A stretch of DNA of 64,000 nt from Nitrospirillum viridazoti (lineage in GTDB: Bacteria; Pseudomonadota; Alphaproteobacteria; Azospirillales; Azospirillaceae). The notes under the pieces are model-generated. The model did not search any database. It saw nothing but the letters and a program-made list of their open reading frames with translations, and had not been told where the DNA came from. A program made the translations under genes and the position numbers. The stretch is taken from assembly GCF_007827975.1 (NCBI RefSeq), contig NZ_VITT01000002.1; one strand, given 5' to 3'. Below, in pieces: positions 51,921 through 59,384 of this stretch. Position 1 is the stretch's first letter. Each line of letters begins with the position of its first letter.

Positions 51921-52224
51921 CAAAATAGAAATCGACCCCTACATCCTGGACACGCTGATGCGTGACCTGGTGGGTCATGACCACCGGCCGTCCGCCTACC
52001 TTGTCTATCTGGCGCTGGTGGCGGACGCCGTAAATGGCCGCTCCACGCTGAGCCATGCCGAGTTGGCGGGACGCACGGGTTTGTCCAAGCGGGCGGTGCA
52101 GGACGCGTTGCGTCATCTGGCGGGGCGCGGCCTGGTGATCGTCACCCGCACCCACCGAACGGAGCCGGCGGTGGTGGAACCCCGCTTCCCCTGGCGCGAG
52201 CGCCGCGGCACCTCCGCCGGTTAG
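51913..52224 (+). CDS. Small winged-helix transcriptional regulator
   Basis: A 103-residue DNA-binding protein. A helix-turn-helix spans about 45-80 (LSHAELAGRTGLSKRAVQDALRHLAGRGLVIVTRT), preceded by a helical DNA- or dimer-contact region (YILDTLMRDLVGHDHRPSAYLVYLALVADA). It resembles short MarR- or GntR-like wHTH proteins and has no ligand domain. No ribosome site separates from the palindrome at 51895-51920, so occupancy there would also block translation initiation. The nearest target is the divergent VOC gene. Confidence 0.8.
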   Translation: MPAKIEIDPYILDTLMRDLVGHDHRPSAYLVYLALVADAVNGRSTLSHAELAGRTGLSKRAVQDALRHLAGRGLVIVTRTHRTEPAVVEPRFPWRERRGTSAG

Positions 52225-52250
52225 GGCGTCGATGCCGCGGCATGCAGTGG

Positions 52251-53660
52251 TCAGAGAGCCGGGTGCAGGCCGCGCACGGGGCTCACCTCCTCCAGCAATC
52301 CGGCCAGATGCAGGATGGTCGACTCCGCCATCCAGCTGGACACCAGCTGCACGGCTATGGGCAGGCCATCCCGGCTGGTGCCGAAGCGCAGGGACAGCCC
52401 GGGCAGGCCGGTCACGTTCAGCGGTGAGGTGGCGGCCATGACGTTCAGCGCGCTCACCGTCTGGCCGTTGATCGTGACCTCCGTGGCGCCATGGCCGTGG
52501 GCCGGAAGCGGCAGCACGGGACACAGCAAGGCGTCATAGCGGCTGAAATAGTCAGCGAAGCCGTCCTTCAACCGCTCCGCTGCCTGTTCCGCCGCGATGA
52601 AATCCGCCATGGATGTCTCGGACGCTGCCAGCATGCCCCGGGCAATGTGGAACAGGTTCTCCGGTGGCTGGCCGGCGGTGGCCTCCATGAAGGCCGGCTT
52701 CATCTCCATGATGTGCAGACGCATGAACACATTCAGGGCGAAGTCTCGCTCCAGCGCCGGGATGCGCACCGGCTCCACGACGCAGCCGCTGCCCTTAAGC
52801 GCTTCGGCGGCCGCCTGCACGGTCGCCGCCACGTCCGCGTCGATAGGTCCGAAGCCCGGCTCCACCAGCCAGCCCACCCGCAGTGGCCGGGTGGGCGTGG
52901 CGCCGGTGCCGGTGTCGACCGGTCCCACAGTGCTTGAGAAGGCGTCGGCGCCGTCCGGGCCGGCCAGCAGCGTATAGGCCAGGGCGATGTCACGGACACT
53001 GCGCGCCATGGGACCCACGTGCCAGAAACGGCGCGGCGCCCGGGGCCAGATGCCGGTCATGGGCACGCGGCCGTGCGTGGCCTTGAGGCCGATGATGCCG
53101 GTCTGTGCCGCCGGCCCCCGGACGGAAATGGCGAGGTCGGTGCCCAGACCCAGGGGCGACATGCCGGCAGCGATGGCGGCGGACTCGCCGCCGCTGGATC
53201 CGCCGGGGGTGCGATCCAGGTTCCAGGGGTTGTTGGATCGGCCGGTCAGCAGGTTGTCGGATTCGATCGAGTACGAAAACTCCGGCAGGTTGGTTTTGGC
53301 CAGCAGGATGCCCCCGGCGGCCTTCAGTCGCGCGACGCTGACGGCGTCGGTGTCCGGCACGCGTGCCTTGAAGATGGGAGAACCGCGTTGTGTCGCGACG
53401 CCGGTGGTATCGATGGAATCCTTGGCGGTGAAGGGCACGCCGTGCAGGGGCCCCAGGTCCTTTCCCTTCAGGACGGCCGCCTCTGCCGCCTTGGCGGCGG
53501 CCAGCGCGCCATCCGCCACGGTGACGATGGCGTTGACCTTGGGGTTCACGGCGGCGATGCGGTCCAAGTGCGCCTGCACTACCTCGACTGGCGAAATCTC
53601 ACGGCTGCGGATCAGCCGGGCCAGCGTGGTGGCGTCGGAAAAAAGGATATTGGTGGTCAT
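52251..53660 (-). CDS. Amidase signature family protein
   Basis: A 469-residue amidase. The Ser-cis-Ser-Lys triad is visible as Lys80 (FTAKDSIDTTG), Ser155 in TPGGSSGGESAA and Ser179 in GTDLAISVRGPAA. The last motif normally reads GGSIR; here two glycines are changed, so the oxyanion loop is unusual. Family members hydrolyse aryl- or alkyl-amides, including indoleacetamide and peptide amides. It is divergent from a TetR gene with two operator copies, so amide-type inducers may control it. Confidence 0.88.
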   Translation of the reverse strand: MTTNILFSDATTLARLIRSREISPVEVVQAHLDRIAAVNPKVNAIVTVADGALAAAKAAEAAVLKGKDLGPLHGVPFTAKDSIDTTGVATQRGSPIFKARVPDTDAVSVARLKAAGGILLAKTNLPEFSYSIESDNLLTGRSNNPWNLDRTPGGSSGGESAAIAAGMSPLGLGTDLAISVRGPAAQTGIIGLKATHGRVPMTGIWPRAPRRFWHVGPMARSVRDIALAYTLLAGPDGADAFSSTVGPVDTGTGATPTRPLRVGWLVEPGFGPIDADVAATVQAAAEALKGSGCVVEPVRIPALERDFALNVFMRLHIMEMKPAFMEATAGQPPENLFHIARGMLAASETSMADFIAAEQAAERLKDGFADYFSRYDALLCPVLPLPAHGHGATEVTINGQTVSALNVMAATSPLNVTGLPGLSLRFGTSRDGLPIAVQLVSSWMAESTILHLAGLLEEVSPVRGLHPAL

Positions 53661-53674
53661 GTCGGTGCTTCCTA

Positions 53675-53745
53675 CCTAACGTTTGGTAGGCTAACGGATA
53701 GAGCTTTCCTTTTTTGGCGTCAAGGCCTATCTAACGGTTGTTAGG
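53675..53745. promoter_or_regulatory. Two TetR operator copies
   Basis: CCTAACGTTTGGTAGG (53675-53690) and TCTAACGGTTGTTAGG (53730-53745) match at 13 of 16 positions, each with CTAAC/GTTAG-type arms. They lie in the divergent amidase/TetR promoter, 55 bp apart. Confidence 0.75.
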
Positions 53746-53762
53746 TTGGTGAGGCGCAAGAA

Positions 53763-54326
53763 ATGAGCACGAACTCCAAGGAAGCGATCCTGGCGGCCGC
53801 CCGGCAGATTGCGCAGGCGCATGGCTATGGCGGGCTGAATTACCGCGACCTGGCGGCGGCGGTGGGTATCAAGGCGGCCAGCATCTATCACCACTTCCCC
53901 AGCAAGGCCGACCTGGCCGCCGCGGTGGCCAGGCGCTATCGGGAAGATACGGCGGTGGAGCTGGAGGCCATGGCGGCCCAGGCGCCGAATGCCGCCGCCG
54001 CCCTCCGGCGGTATCCGCAGGCTTTCCGCCGCGCGCTGGAAAACGACAACCGGCTTTGCCTCTGCAGCTTCATGTCCGCCGAAGTCGATGACCTGCCGGA
54101 CATCGTGAGGGCGGAGGTGCGGGCCTTCGCCGACGTCAACGTCGCCTGGCTGGCCAAGGGGCTGGCGGCCGCCGGCATCGTGGCCCCCGACAAGGCGGAG
54201 GGGCGGGCGCGCGCCATCTTTGCCGCCATTTCCGGCGCGCAGCTGATGGCGCGCAGCCGCGCGGACATCACCCTGTACGACAGCTTGGTCGACAGCTACC
54301 GCGCGGCGGGCCTGCTGCCGTCGTGA
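53763..54326 (+). CDS. TetR family transcriptional regulator
   Basis: A 187-residue repressor with the TetR HTH at about 8-52 (EAILAAARQIAQAHGYGGLNYRDLAAAVGIKAASIYHHFPSKADL) and a TetR_C domain ending in DSLVDSYRAAGLLPS. It resembles the AcrR-like/TetR_C_33 group. It is divergent from the amidase gene across two operator copies and ends 7 bp before the convergent esterase gene. Confidence 0.9.
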   Translation: MSTNSKEAILAAARQIAQAHGYGGLNYRDLAAAVGIKAASIYHHFPSKADLAAAVARRYREDTAVELEAMAAQAPNAAAALRRYPQAFRRALENDNRLCLCSFMSAEVDDLPDIVRAEVRAFADVNVAWLAKGLAAAGIVAPDKAEGRARAIFAAISGAQLMARSRADITLYDSLVDSYRAAGLLPS

Positions 54327-54333
54327 TCCGCGC

Positions 54334-55854
54334 CTACGGTGTGGGCCGGCGCAGGCCGCACAGGGGCCCTCGCAGGGCTGTCATGGCCTGCGGCCCGGCA
54401 TCGGTGAAGGCCAGGTAAGCGCCCGTGGCGTCATAGGCGGGCCAGTGGGCCAAGCCTTGGCCGTTGGGGTCGCCGTTGCGCGCGAAGTTGACCCAATAGC
54501 GTTGCAGGGTGGGTGTGTCGTCGCCAGGGATGCCGGCGGGCCGCCCGTCGAAGACGAAGGGCAGGTCGCTGCCGTGGGTTACGACGCCCTGTGCCGGGCT
54601 GCGGTCGAAATGATAGACCCAGGTGGGATGTCCGCCGGCGGCGTGCACCGCCGCCACATGCAGGGTGGGACAGCGGAAGGTCAGGTCATCGGCCAACTGC
54701 GTCGCCACGTCACCCAGGCGCATGTCCGGTGCGGGCAGGGCGGTGCCTTTGATGCCGTAAAAGGCCAGCGCTTTCGCCGCGTTGGGGCCGAAGGCCTGGC
54801 GGATGGCGGGCACCACGGCATCCGGTCCGCCGTAGAGCGTCAGCTCGCGGGCGTTGCTGCCGATCACCAGCGGCACGGGTGCGGCGCTGGCCAGCAGGTC
54901 CTCCGGCGCCTGGGGCAGGATCCAGCCGTCGATGACGGCTTGCAGCCAGATGAAGCTGTCGTCGGCGATGGTGGCGGGCTTCAGCTTGTCCGTGGCCGCC
55001 AGGATGTCCGCCCCGGACAGGGTGCGTAGCTGGGCCAGGCTTTTCACGCCCCCCTTGTCCAGCAGCTGTTGGCCCAGGGCCTCATTCTCGTCCAGGGTGC
55101 GGGGCGCGACGCCGAAGCCGGCGGTGCCGCTCTGTCCGATGGCCTTGGCGAACAGGCCCCGGGCATCGGGCGCCAGCATCAGCTGTCCCACGTCCTGGCC
55201 GCCGGCGGACTCACCGAAGATGGTGATGTTGCCGGGATCGCCGCCGAACAGGCCGATGTTCTGGCGGATCCAGGCCAACGCCGCCATCTGGTCCATCAGG
55301 CCATAATTGCCCGAGGCGTGGTGCGGGGACTCCGTCGTCAACTCGGGTAAGGACAGGAAGCCGAAGGTGCCCAGCCGGTACTGGATGGCCACCAGCACCA
55401 CACCTTGATCCGCGAGGCTGGACAGCACCGTGCCGTCGGCCGCCCCGGCCCGATTGGCGCCGCCGTGGATCCAGACCATGACGGGCAGGGCGGCGCGGGG
55501 CGCGAGGGCGGGGGTGCGGATGTCCAGGTACAGACAATCCTCCTGGCTGCGCGCGGCCAGGGCGTCGTTCCAGCCATAGCCGCGTTGCAGGCAGGGCGGC
55601 GAGGAATGGGTGGCATCGCGCACCCCGGCCCAGCTCAGAGGCTGCGGCGGCTGCCAGCGCAGCGGGCCCACGGGCGGCTGGGCGAAGGGGATGCCCCGGA
55701 ACAGGGCGCCGCCCCTGCCATCACCCGTGCCGCGCAGGGCGCCGGTGCTGGTGATGACTTTTACCACGGGTGGCGGCGCCGCGGCGTCAGCCGGCACCGT
55801 GCCACCCAGCAATAGGGCCAGCGCCAAAAGCGTCTGGATTATCCGTTGGATCAC
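54334..55854 (-). CDS. Secreted type B carboxylesterase
   Basis: A 506-residue esterase with a signal peptide (about 1-25: IIQTLLALALLLGGTVPADA). The oxyanion hole is in VMVWIHGGANRAGAADG, the catalytic Ser in ITIFGESAGGQDV. Its promoter (55891-55915) shares the 25-bp element of the GH2 promoter. The ROK regulator gene stands 98 bp upstream on the same strand. It probably removes acyl groups from a polysaccharide attacked by the GH2 enzyme. Confidence 0.9.
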   Translation of the reverse strand: MIQRIIQTLLALALLLGGTVPADAAAPPPVVKVITSTGALRGTGDGRGGALFRGIPFAQPPVGPLRWQPPQPLSWAGVRDATHSSPPCLQRGYGWNDALAARSQEDCLYLDIRTPALAPRAALPVMVWIHGGANRAGAADGTVLSSLADQGVVLVAIQYRLGTFGFLSLPELTTESPHHASGNYGLMDQMAALAWIRQNIGLFGGDPGNITIFGESAGGQDVGQLMLAPDARGLFAKAIGQSGTAGFGVAPRTLDENEALGQQLLDKGGVKSLAQLRTLSGADILAATDKLKPATIADDSFIWLQAVIDGWILPQAPEDLLASAAPVPLVIGSNARELTLYGGPDAVVPAIRQAFGPNAAKALAFYGIKGTALPAPDMRLGDVATQLADDLTFRCPTLHVAAVHAAGGHPTWVYHFDRSPAQGVVTHGSDLPFVFDGRPAGIPGDDTPTLQRYWVNFARNGDPNGQGLAHWPAYDATGAYLAFTDAGPQAMTALRGPLCGLRRPTP

Positions 55855-55890
55855 CGGGCCGCCCTCCCCAGGCGCTGTGGTTGCGACCCA

Positions 55891-55915
55891 ATTAAAGGAA
55901 GTTGTTTTACTTAAT
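55891..55915. promoter_or_regulatory. Shared AT-rich element upstream of the esterase (candidate ROK operator)
   Basis: A 25-bp element beginning ATTAAAGG and ending TTAAT, with an inner GTTGTTTTAC. It matches 19 of 25 positions of the inverted element at 49536-49560. It lies 37 bp upstream of the esterase ATG and directly behind the ROK gene. Confidence 0.5.
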
Positions 55916-55952
55916 CAAGCACAGCTTTCTGTCCGACAGGACAGAGGCGGCC

Positions 55953-57173
55953 TCAATTGTCCGCTGTCTTCATCAAGGCGGCGCGGCTGGGCAGCAGGCG
56001 GTCGGTGAAGGGCAGCATGCCGGCACCCACGGCCGGCGCGTCCGCGGCCATGGCGGCGCGCAGCACGGGCGCCACCTGGGGGATGTCCCGCAGTTCGCTC
56101 AGGCGATGGTTCAGGGCGGCGGCCAGCTTGTCCACCAGCGGGGCGGGCAGGCGCCCGCCCAGGAAGATGGCCTCGGGATTGACCAGACAGTTCGTGGCCA
56201 CCAGCGGGTCGGTCATCAGGTCGGCCGCCAGCTCTATCCACTCTTCCACCACCGCCTCAGCCGGGGTGCCGGCCAACCGGCACAGCTGTTCGGGCTCGTC
56301 CACGGTGTAGCCGGCGGCGGCCAGCCGGTCATAGAGGGCGGACAGGGACACTGCCTCCTGCAGGGTGCGGGCGGTGGTGCGGTCCGACCGCACGGGCAGG
56401 AAGCCGATCTCTCCGCTGCGGCCCCGCGCGCCGCGGAATTGGCTGCCGTCCACGACGATGCCGCCGCCCAGGCCACCGCTGATCAGGATGTAGAAGAAGC
56501 TGCGATGGCGCAGGCCGTGGCCGAACTGCAACTCCCCCAGCGCGGCGGCGGTGGCGTCGTTTTCCACGAACACGGGCAGGGGCAGTACGTCGGCGAACAG
56601 GCGGGCCACGTCCACGTCGCGCCAGGCGGCATAGGCCTGGGGCCAACGCGCCAGGCTGACGCGGCCGATGTCGTCGGGCATGGCGACGCCGATGCCGATG
56701 AAGCGCGACAGGGGAAGGCGCGTGGCCGCCAGGATGGCGGAGATTTCCGTCCGGAAGAACTGGGCCACCACCTCCGGCGGGGCCAGGTCGATCTCCCGCG
56801 AGGCGCGCGCCCGCACCGTGCCCAGCAGGTCCAGCACCACCAGGGTGATGTGGTCGCGGTCGATGGTGACGCCGATGGAAAAGCAGCCGTCCGGATTCAT
56901 CTCCAGCAGGATGGCGGGCTGTCCCCGGCCACCGTGCTGGCGCCCGGCCTCCACGATCAGCCCCTCGGCCAGCAGCCGCTTGGTGATGTTGGCGATGGCC
57001 GGCAGCGTCAGGCCCGTCAGTTCCACCAGTTCCGCGCGGGTGATCTGCCCGCTGACGCGGATGGCTTGCAGGGTGACGCGCTGGTTATGGTCGCTGGCCC
57101 GCTCCAGGTTGGTGCCGGACAGGCTGGCGGCAATGGCGTGAAGGGCGTCAACGTGACTGTGGCCGTCGAGCAT
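55953..57173 (-). CDS. ROK family transcriptional regulator
   Basis: A 406-residue ROK repressor. The N-terminal MarR-like winged helix (about 30-85: LQAIRVSGQITRAELVELTGLTLPAIANITKRLLAEGLI) is followed by an ROK sugar domain (FSIGVTIDRDHITLVVLDLLG; ISGGLGGGIVVDG). The zinc-binding CxCGxxGCxE motif of typical ROK regulators is missing: after GEIGFLPV the sequence runs on without cysteines. It likely responds to a sugar or amino sugar and controls the esterase and GH2 genes. A terminator precedes it. Confidence 0.88.
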   Translation of the reverse strand: MLDGHSHVDALHAIAASLSGTNLERASDHNQRVTLQAIRVSGQITRAELVELTGLTLPAIANITKRLLAEGLIVEAGRQHGGRGQPAILLEMNPDGCFSIGVTIDRDHITLVVLDLLGTVRARASREIDLAPPEVVAQFFRTEISAILAATRLPLSRFIGIGVAMPDDIGRVSLARWPQAYAAWRDVDVARLFADVLPLPVFVENDATAAALGELQFGHGLRHRSFFYILISGGLGGGIVVDGSQFRGARGRSGEIGFLPVRSDRTTARTLQEAVSLSALYDRLAAAGYTVDEPEQLCRLAGTPAEAVVEEWIELAADLMTDPLVATNCLVNPEAIFLGGRLPAPLVDKLAAALNHRLSELRDIPQVAPVLRAAMAADAPAVGAGMLPFTDRLLPSRAALMKTADN

Positions 57174-57250
57174 GGCCTGTTGCCTGTCCTGGTGATGACA
57201 TCGCTGTCGGATTACACCCCAGTCTGGCCTGTGACAATCAGCAAGTCACA

Positions 57251-57284
57251 AGAAAAAGTCACATCTGTCCTGGCAAGACAGATG
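57251..57284 (-). terminator. Intrinsic terminator of the metallopeptidase gene
   Basis: On the minus strand CATCTGTC (57284-57277) pairs with GACAGATG (57269-57262) over a 7-nt loop and is followed by TGACTTTTTC, a proper U-rich tail. It ends the gene at 57312. Confidence 0.8.
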
Positions 57285-57311
57285 CGGTGCCGGAACGATG
57301 GCCGGATATCC

Positions 57312-58379
57312 TCACGCCGCCGCCTTGGCCGTTCGGTCGGCACCCACCAGGTCGTGGATGAAACCCAGCTTGGCGATGACGGCCGGGGTCAGGATGAAGG
57401 GATAGAAATCCACCTGTCCCATGCTGCGGTTGATGTTGTTGACGGCGAAGGCGATAGGCAGCCAAGCCTCCACCATGTCGGCGATGGTGCCGTGGCGATA
57501 GGGGTTGAAGTCGACCTTGGCGGACAGGTCGCCGGTGCGGTCCACGGCGGGGCGCACCCGTACGCCGAAAGCGTGGGCCGTTTCCAACGTGTCGACGATG
57601 TGCAGGTAGTGCGCCCAGGTTTCGGCGAAATCCTCCCACGGGTGGCTGGCGGCATAGGCGCTGATGAAATTCTGCTGCCAATCGGCCGGGGCGCCCTGGT
57701 CGTAGTGGCGTTGCAGGGCGGCGCCGTAATCCTGCCGGTCGTCGCCGAACAGCGCGCGGCAGGCGTCCAGCCTGTCCTCATCCCGCACCAGGCGGTCCCA
57801 GTAATAATGGCCGATCTCATGCCGGAAATGGCCCAGCAGGGTGCGGTAGGGCTCATGCAGCTGGGTGCGGCGCGTTTCCCGCTCGGCGTCGTCGGCCTCC
57901 TTCAAGGCCAATGTAATCAAGCCATTGTCATGTCCTGTCATGATAGCGCCTTCCGGCGGGTCATCCAGGAAGTCGAAGGCCAGGCCACCCTCCGGGTCGT
58001 CCGTCCGGTTGGCCAGGGGCAAGCCCAGCTTGATCAGGGTGTAGAACAGACGATGCTTGGCCAGCTCGATCTTGCGCCATTGGGCCAGCGCCGTGGGGCA
58101 GGACACGTCGGGGATGGTACGGTTGTGGCGGCAGGCGGCGCACAGGGGCTCCTCCGACCCTGCCGGCAGCAGCCAGTTGCAGGCGTCCAACTCTGCGTTG
58201 GCGCAGAACTTGTAGAGCCGCTCAGGCGCGCCCAAGGCGCGCCAGGCGTCCCCCTCCGTCTCGACCGCATGCATTTTGTCGTCATCGGGCAGGTAGCCCA
58301 GGCGGTGGCCGCAGCGCTCGCAGACGCGGTTTTCGAAATAGAGCATCTGGCCGCAAGATTGGCAGTTGAACAGCTTCAC
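57312..58379 (-). CDS. Zinc-ribbon metallopeptidase (putative zinc-binding peptidase, Peptidase_Mx-like)
   Basis: A 355-residue protein starting at GTG 58379 after GGGGAG. A rubredoxin-like ribbon uses Cys6 and Cys9 (NCQSCG) and Cys20 and Cys23 (CERCG). A further CAACRH lies in the middle. The HExxH zinc motif appears as FRHEIGHYYWDRLV near residue 188, with Glu of EDFAETWAHY as probable third ligand. The substrate is not known. It is divergent from the Ku-LigD operon, 117 bp away. A longer frame upstream to 60146 is antisense to Ku and LigD and is rejected. Confidence 0.85.
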   Translation of the reverse strand: MKLFNCQSCGQMLYFENRVCERCGHRLGYLPDDDKMHAVETEGDAWRALGAPERLYKFCANAELDACNWLLPAGSEEPLCAACRHNRTIPDVSCPTALAQWRKIELAKHRLFYTLIKLGLPLANRTDDPEGGLAFDFLDDPPEGAIMTGHDNGLITLALKEADDAERETRRTQLHEPYRTLLGHFRHEIGHYYWDRLVRDEDRLDACRALFGDDRQDYGAALQRHYDQGAPADWQQNFISAYAASHPWEDFAETWAHYLHIVDTLETAHAFGVRVRPAVDRTGDLSAKVDFNPYRHGTIADMVEAWLPIAFAVNNINRSMGQVDFYPFILTPAVIAKLGFIHDLVGADRTAKAAA

Positions 58380-58496
58380 GCTCGGATCTCCCCCGCTGAT
58401 GGCGCGCGTTAAACGGTGCCCAGCCGGCCGTGGTTCCCGGAACCCGCGCGCCGCCACCGGCGTTGAGTCGCCATCATAACGTGGAAGGCGGCGGCC

Positions 58497-59381
58497 ATGG
58501 CACCCAGGGCGAACTGGAAGGGGTTCCTGAAGATCGGGGAGGTCAGCTGCCCGGTGGCGCTCTACACCGCCGCCTCTTCCTCCGAACGCATCGCCTTCCA
58601 TACGGTCAACCGGTCCACGGGCCACCGCGTGCACCGGCAGTTCGTGGACAGCGAGACGGGCAAGCCGGTGGACCGCGAGGACCAGGTGAAGGGGTATGAG
58701 GTCGCCCGCGGCGACTATGTGGTGCTGGAGCCGGACGAGGTGGCCGCCGTCGTGCCGGAAAGTGACAAGACCTTGTCCGTCCTGGCCTTCATCCCCTGCG
58801 CCGATATCGATGACGTCTATTTCGACAAGCCCTATTACCTGGCGCCCAGCGACCGGCACGCGGACGAGGCCTTCGCCCTGATTCGCGAGGGCATGCGCGC
58901 AAAAAAGGTGGCGGCGCTGGCGCAGACGGTGTTGTTCCGCCGGGTGCGCACCGTGCTGGTCCGCGCCCATGGCGCCGGCCTGATCGCCACCACCCTGAAC
59001 TTCGATTATGAGGTGCGGTCGGCCGCCCAGGCCTTCGATGAGATCGCCGACATCAAGATCGAGGGCGAGATGCTGGACCTGGCCAAGCACATCATCGAGA
59101 CCAAGAAGGGTGTCTTCAAGCCGGCGGACTTCGACGACCGGTACGAGGCGGCGTTGGCCGACCTGGTGAAGGCCAAGCTGGATGGCAAGGCGCCGCCGGC
59201 GCGGAAACGGGCGCCGCCGGCCAAGACCACCGACCTCATGGCGGCCTTGCGGGAAAGCGCGGGGCTGGCCGGCAAGCCGGTGGCCAAGAAGGCCGCATCC
59301 AACGCCAACCGCGCCAAATCCCGCTCCACCCGGGCGGCGCCCAAGCCTAAGGCGGCCCCCGCCCGACGGAAGGCCAGCTGA
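58497..59381 (+). CDS. ku: Non-homologous end-joining protein Ku (copy 1)
   Basis: A 294-residue bacterial Ku: RANWKGFLKIGEVSCPVALYTAASSSERIAFHTVNRSTGHRV at the start, then the ring-forming core. A Lys/Arg-rich tail (residues 220-294, PAKTTDLMAALRESAG, KAASNANRAKSRSTR) probably binds DNA. Ku homodimers thread onto DNA ends and recruit LigD, encoded 3 bp downstream. GGAAGGCGG precedes ATG 58497. Confidence 0.95.
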   Translation: MAPRANWKGFLKIGEVSCPVALYTAASSSERIAFHTVNRSTGHRVHRQFVDSETGKPVDREDQVKGYEVARGDYVVLEPDEVAAVVPESDKTLSVLAFIPCADIDDVYFDKPYYLAPSDRHADEAFALIREGMRAKKVAALAQTVLFRRVRTVLVRAHGAGLIATTLNFDYEVRSAAQAFDEIADIKIEGEMLDLAKHIIETKKGVFKPADFDDRYEAALADLVKAKLDGKAPPARKRAPPAKTTDLMAALRESAGLAGKPVAKKAASNANRAKSRSTRAAPKPKAAPARRKAS

Positions 59382-59384
59382 GCC

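Noticed and set aside
57230..57250. TGTGAC/GTCACA dyad in the ROK upstream region as a CRP site
   Set aside because: The spacing between half-sites is too large for the CRP consensus. It may be an operator, but nothing else supports it.
55902..58412. 836-residue plus-strand frame
   Set aside because: Antisense to the ROK regulator and metallopeptidase, with no recognisable motifs.
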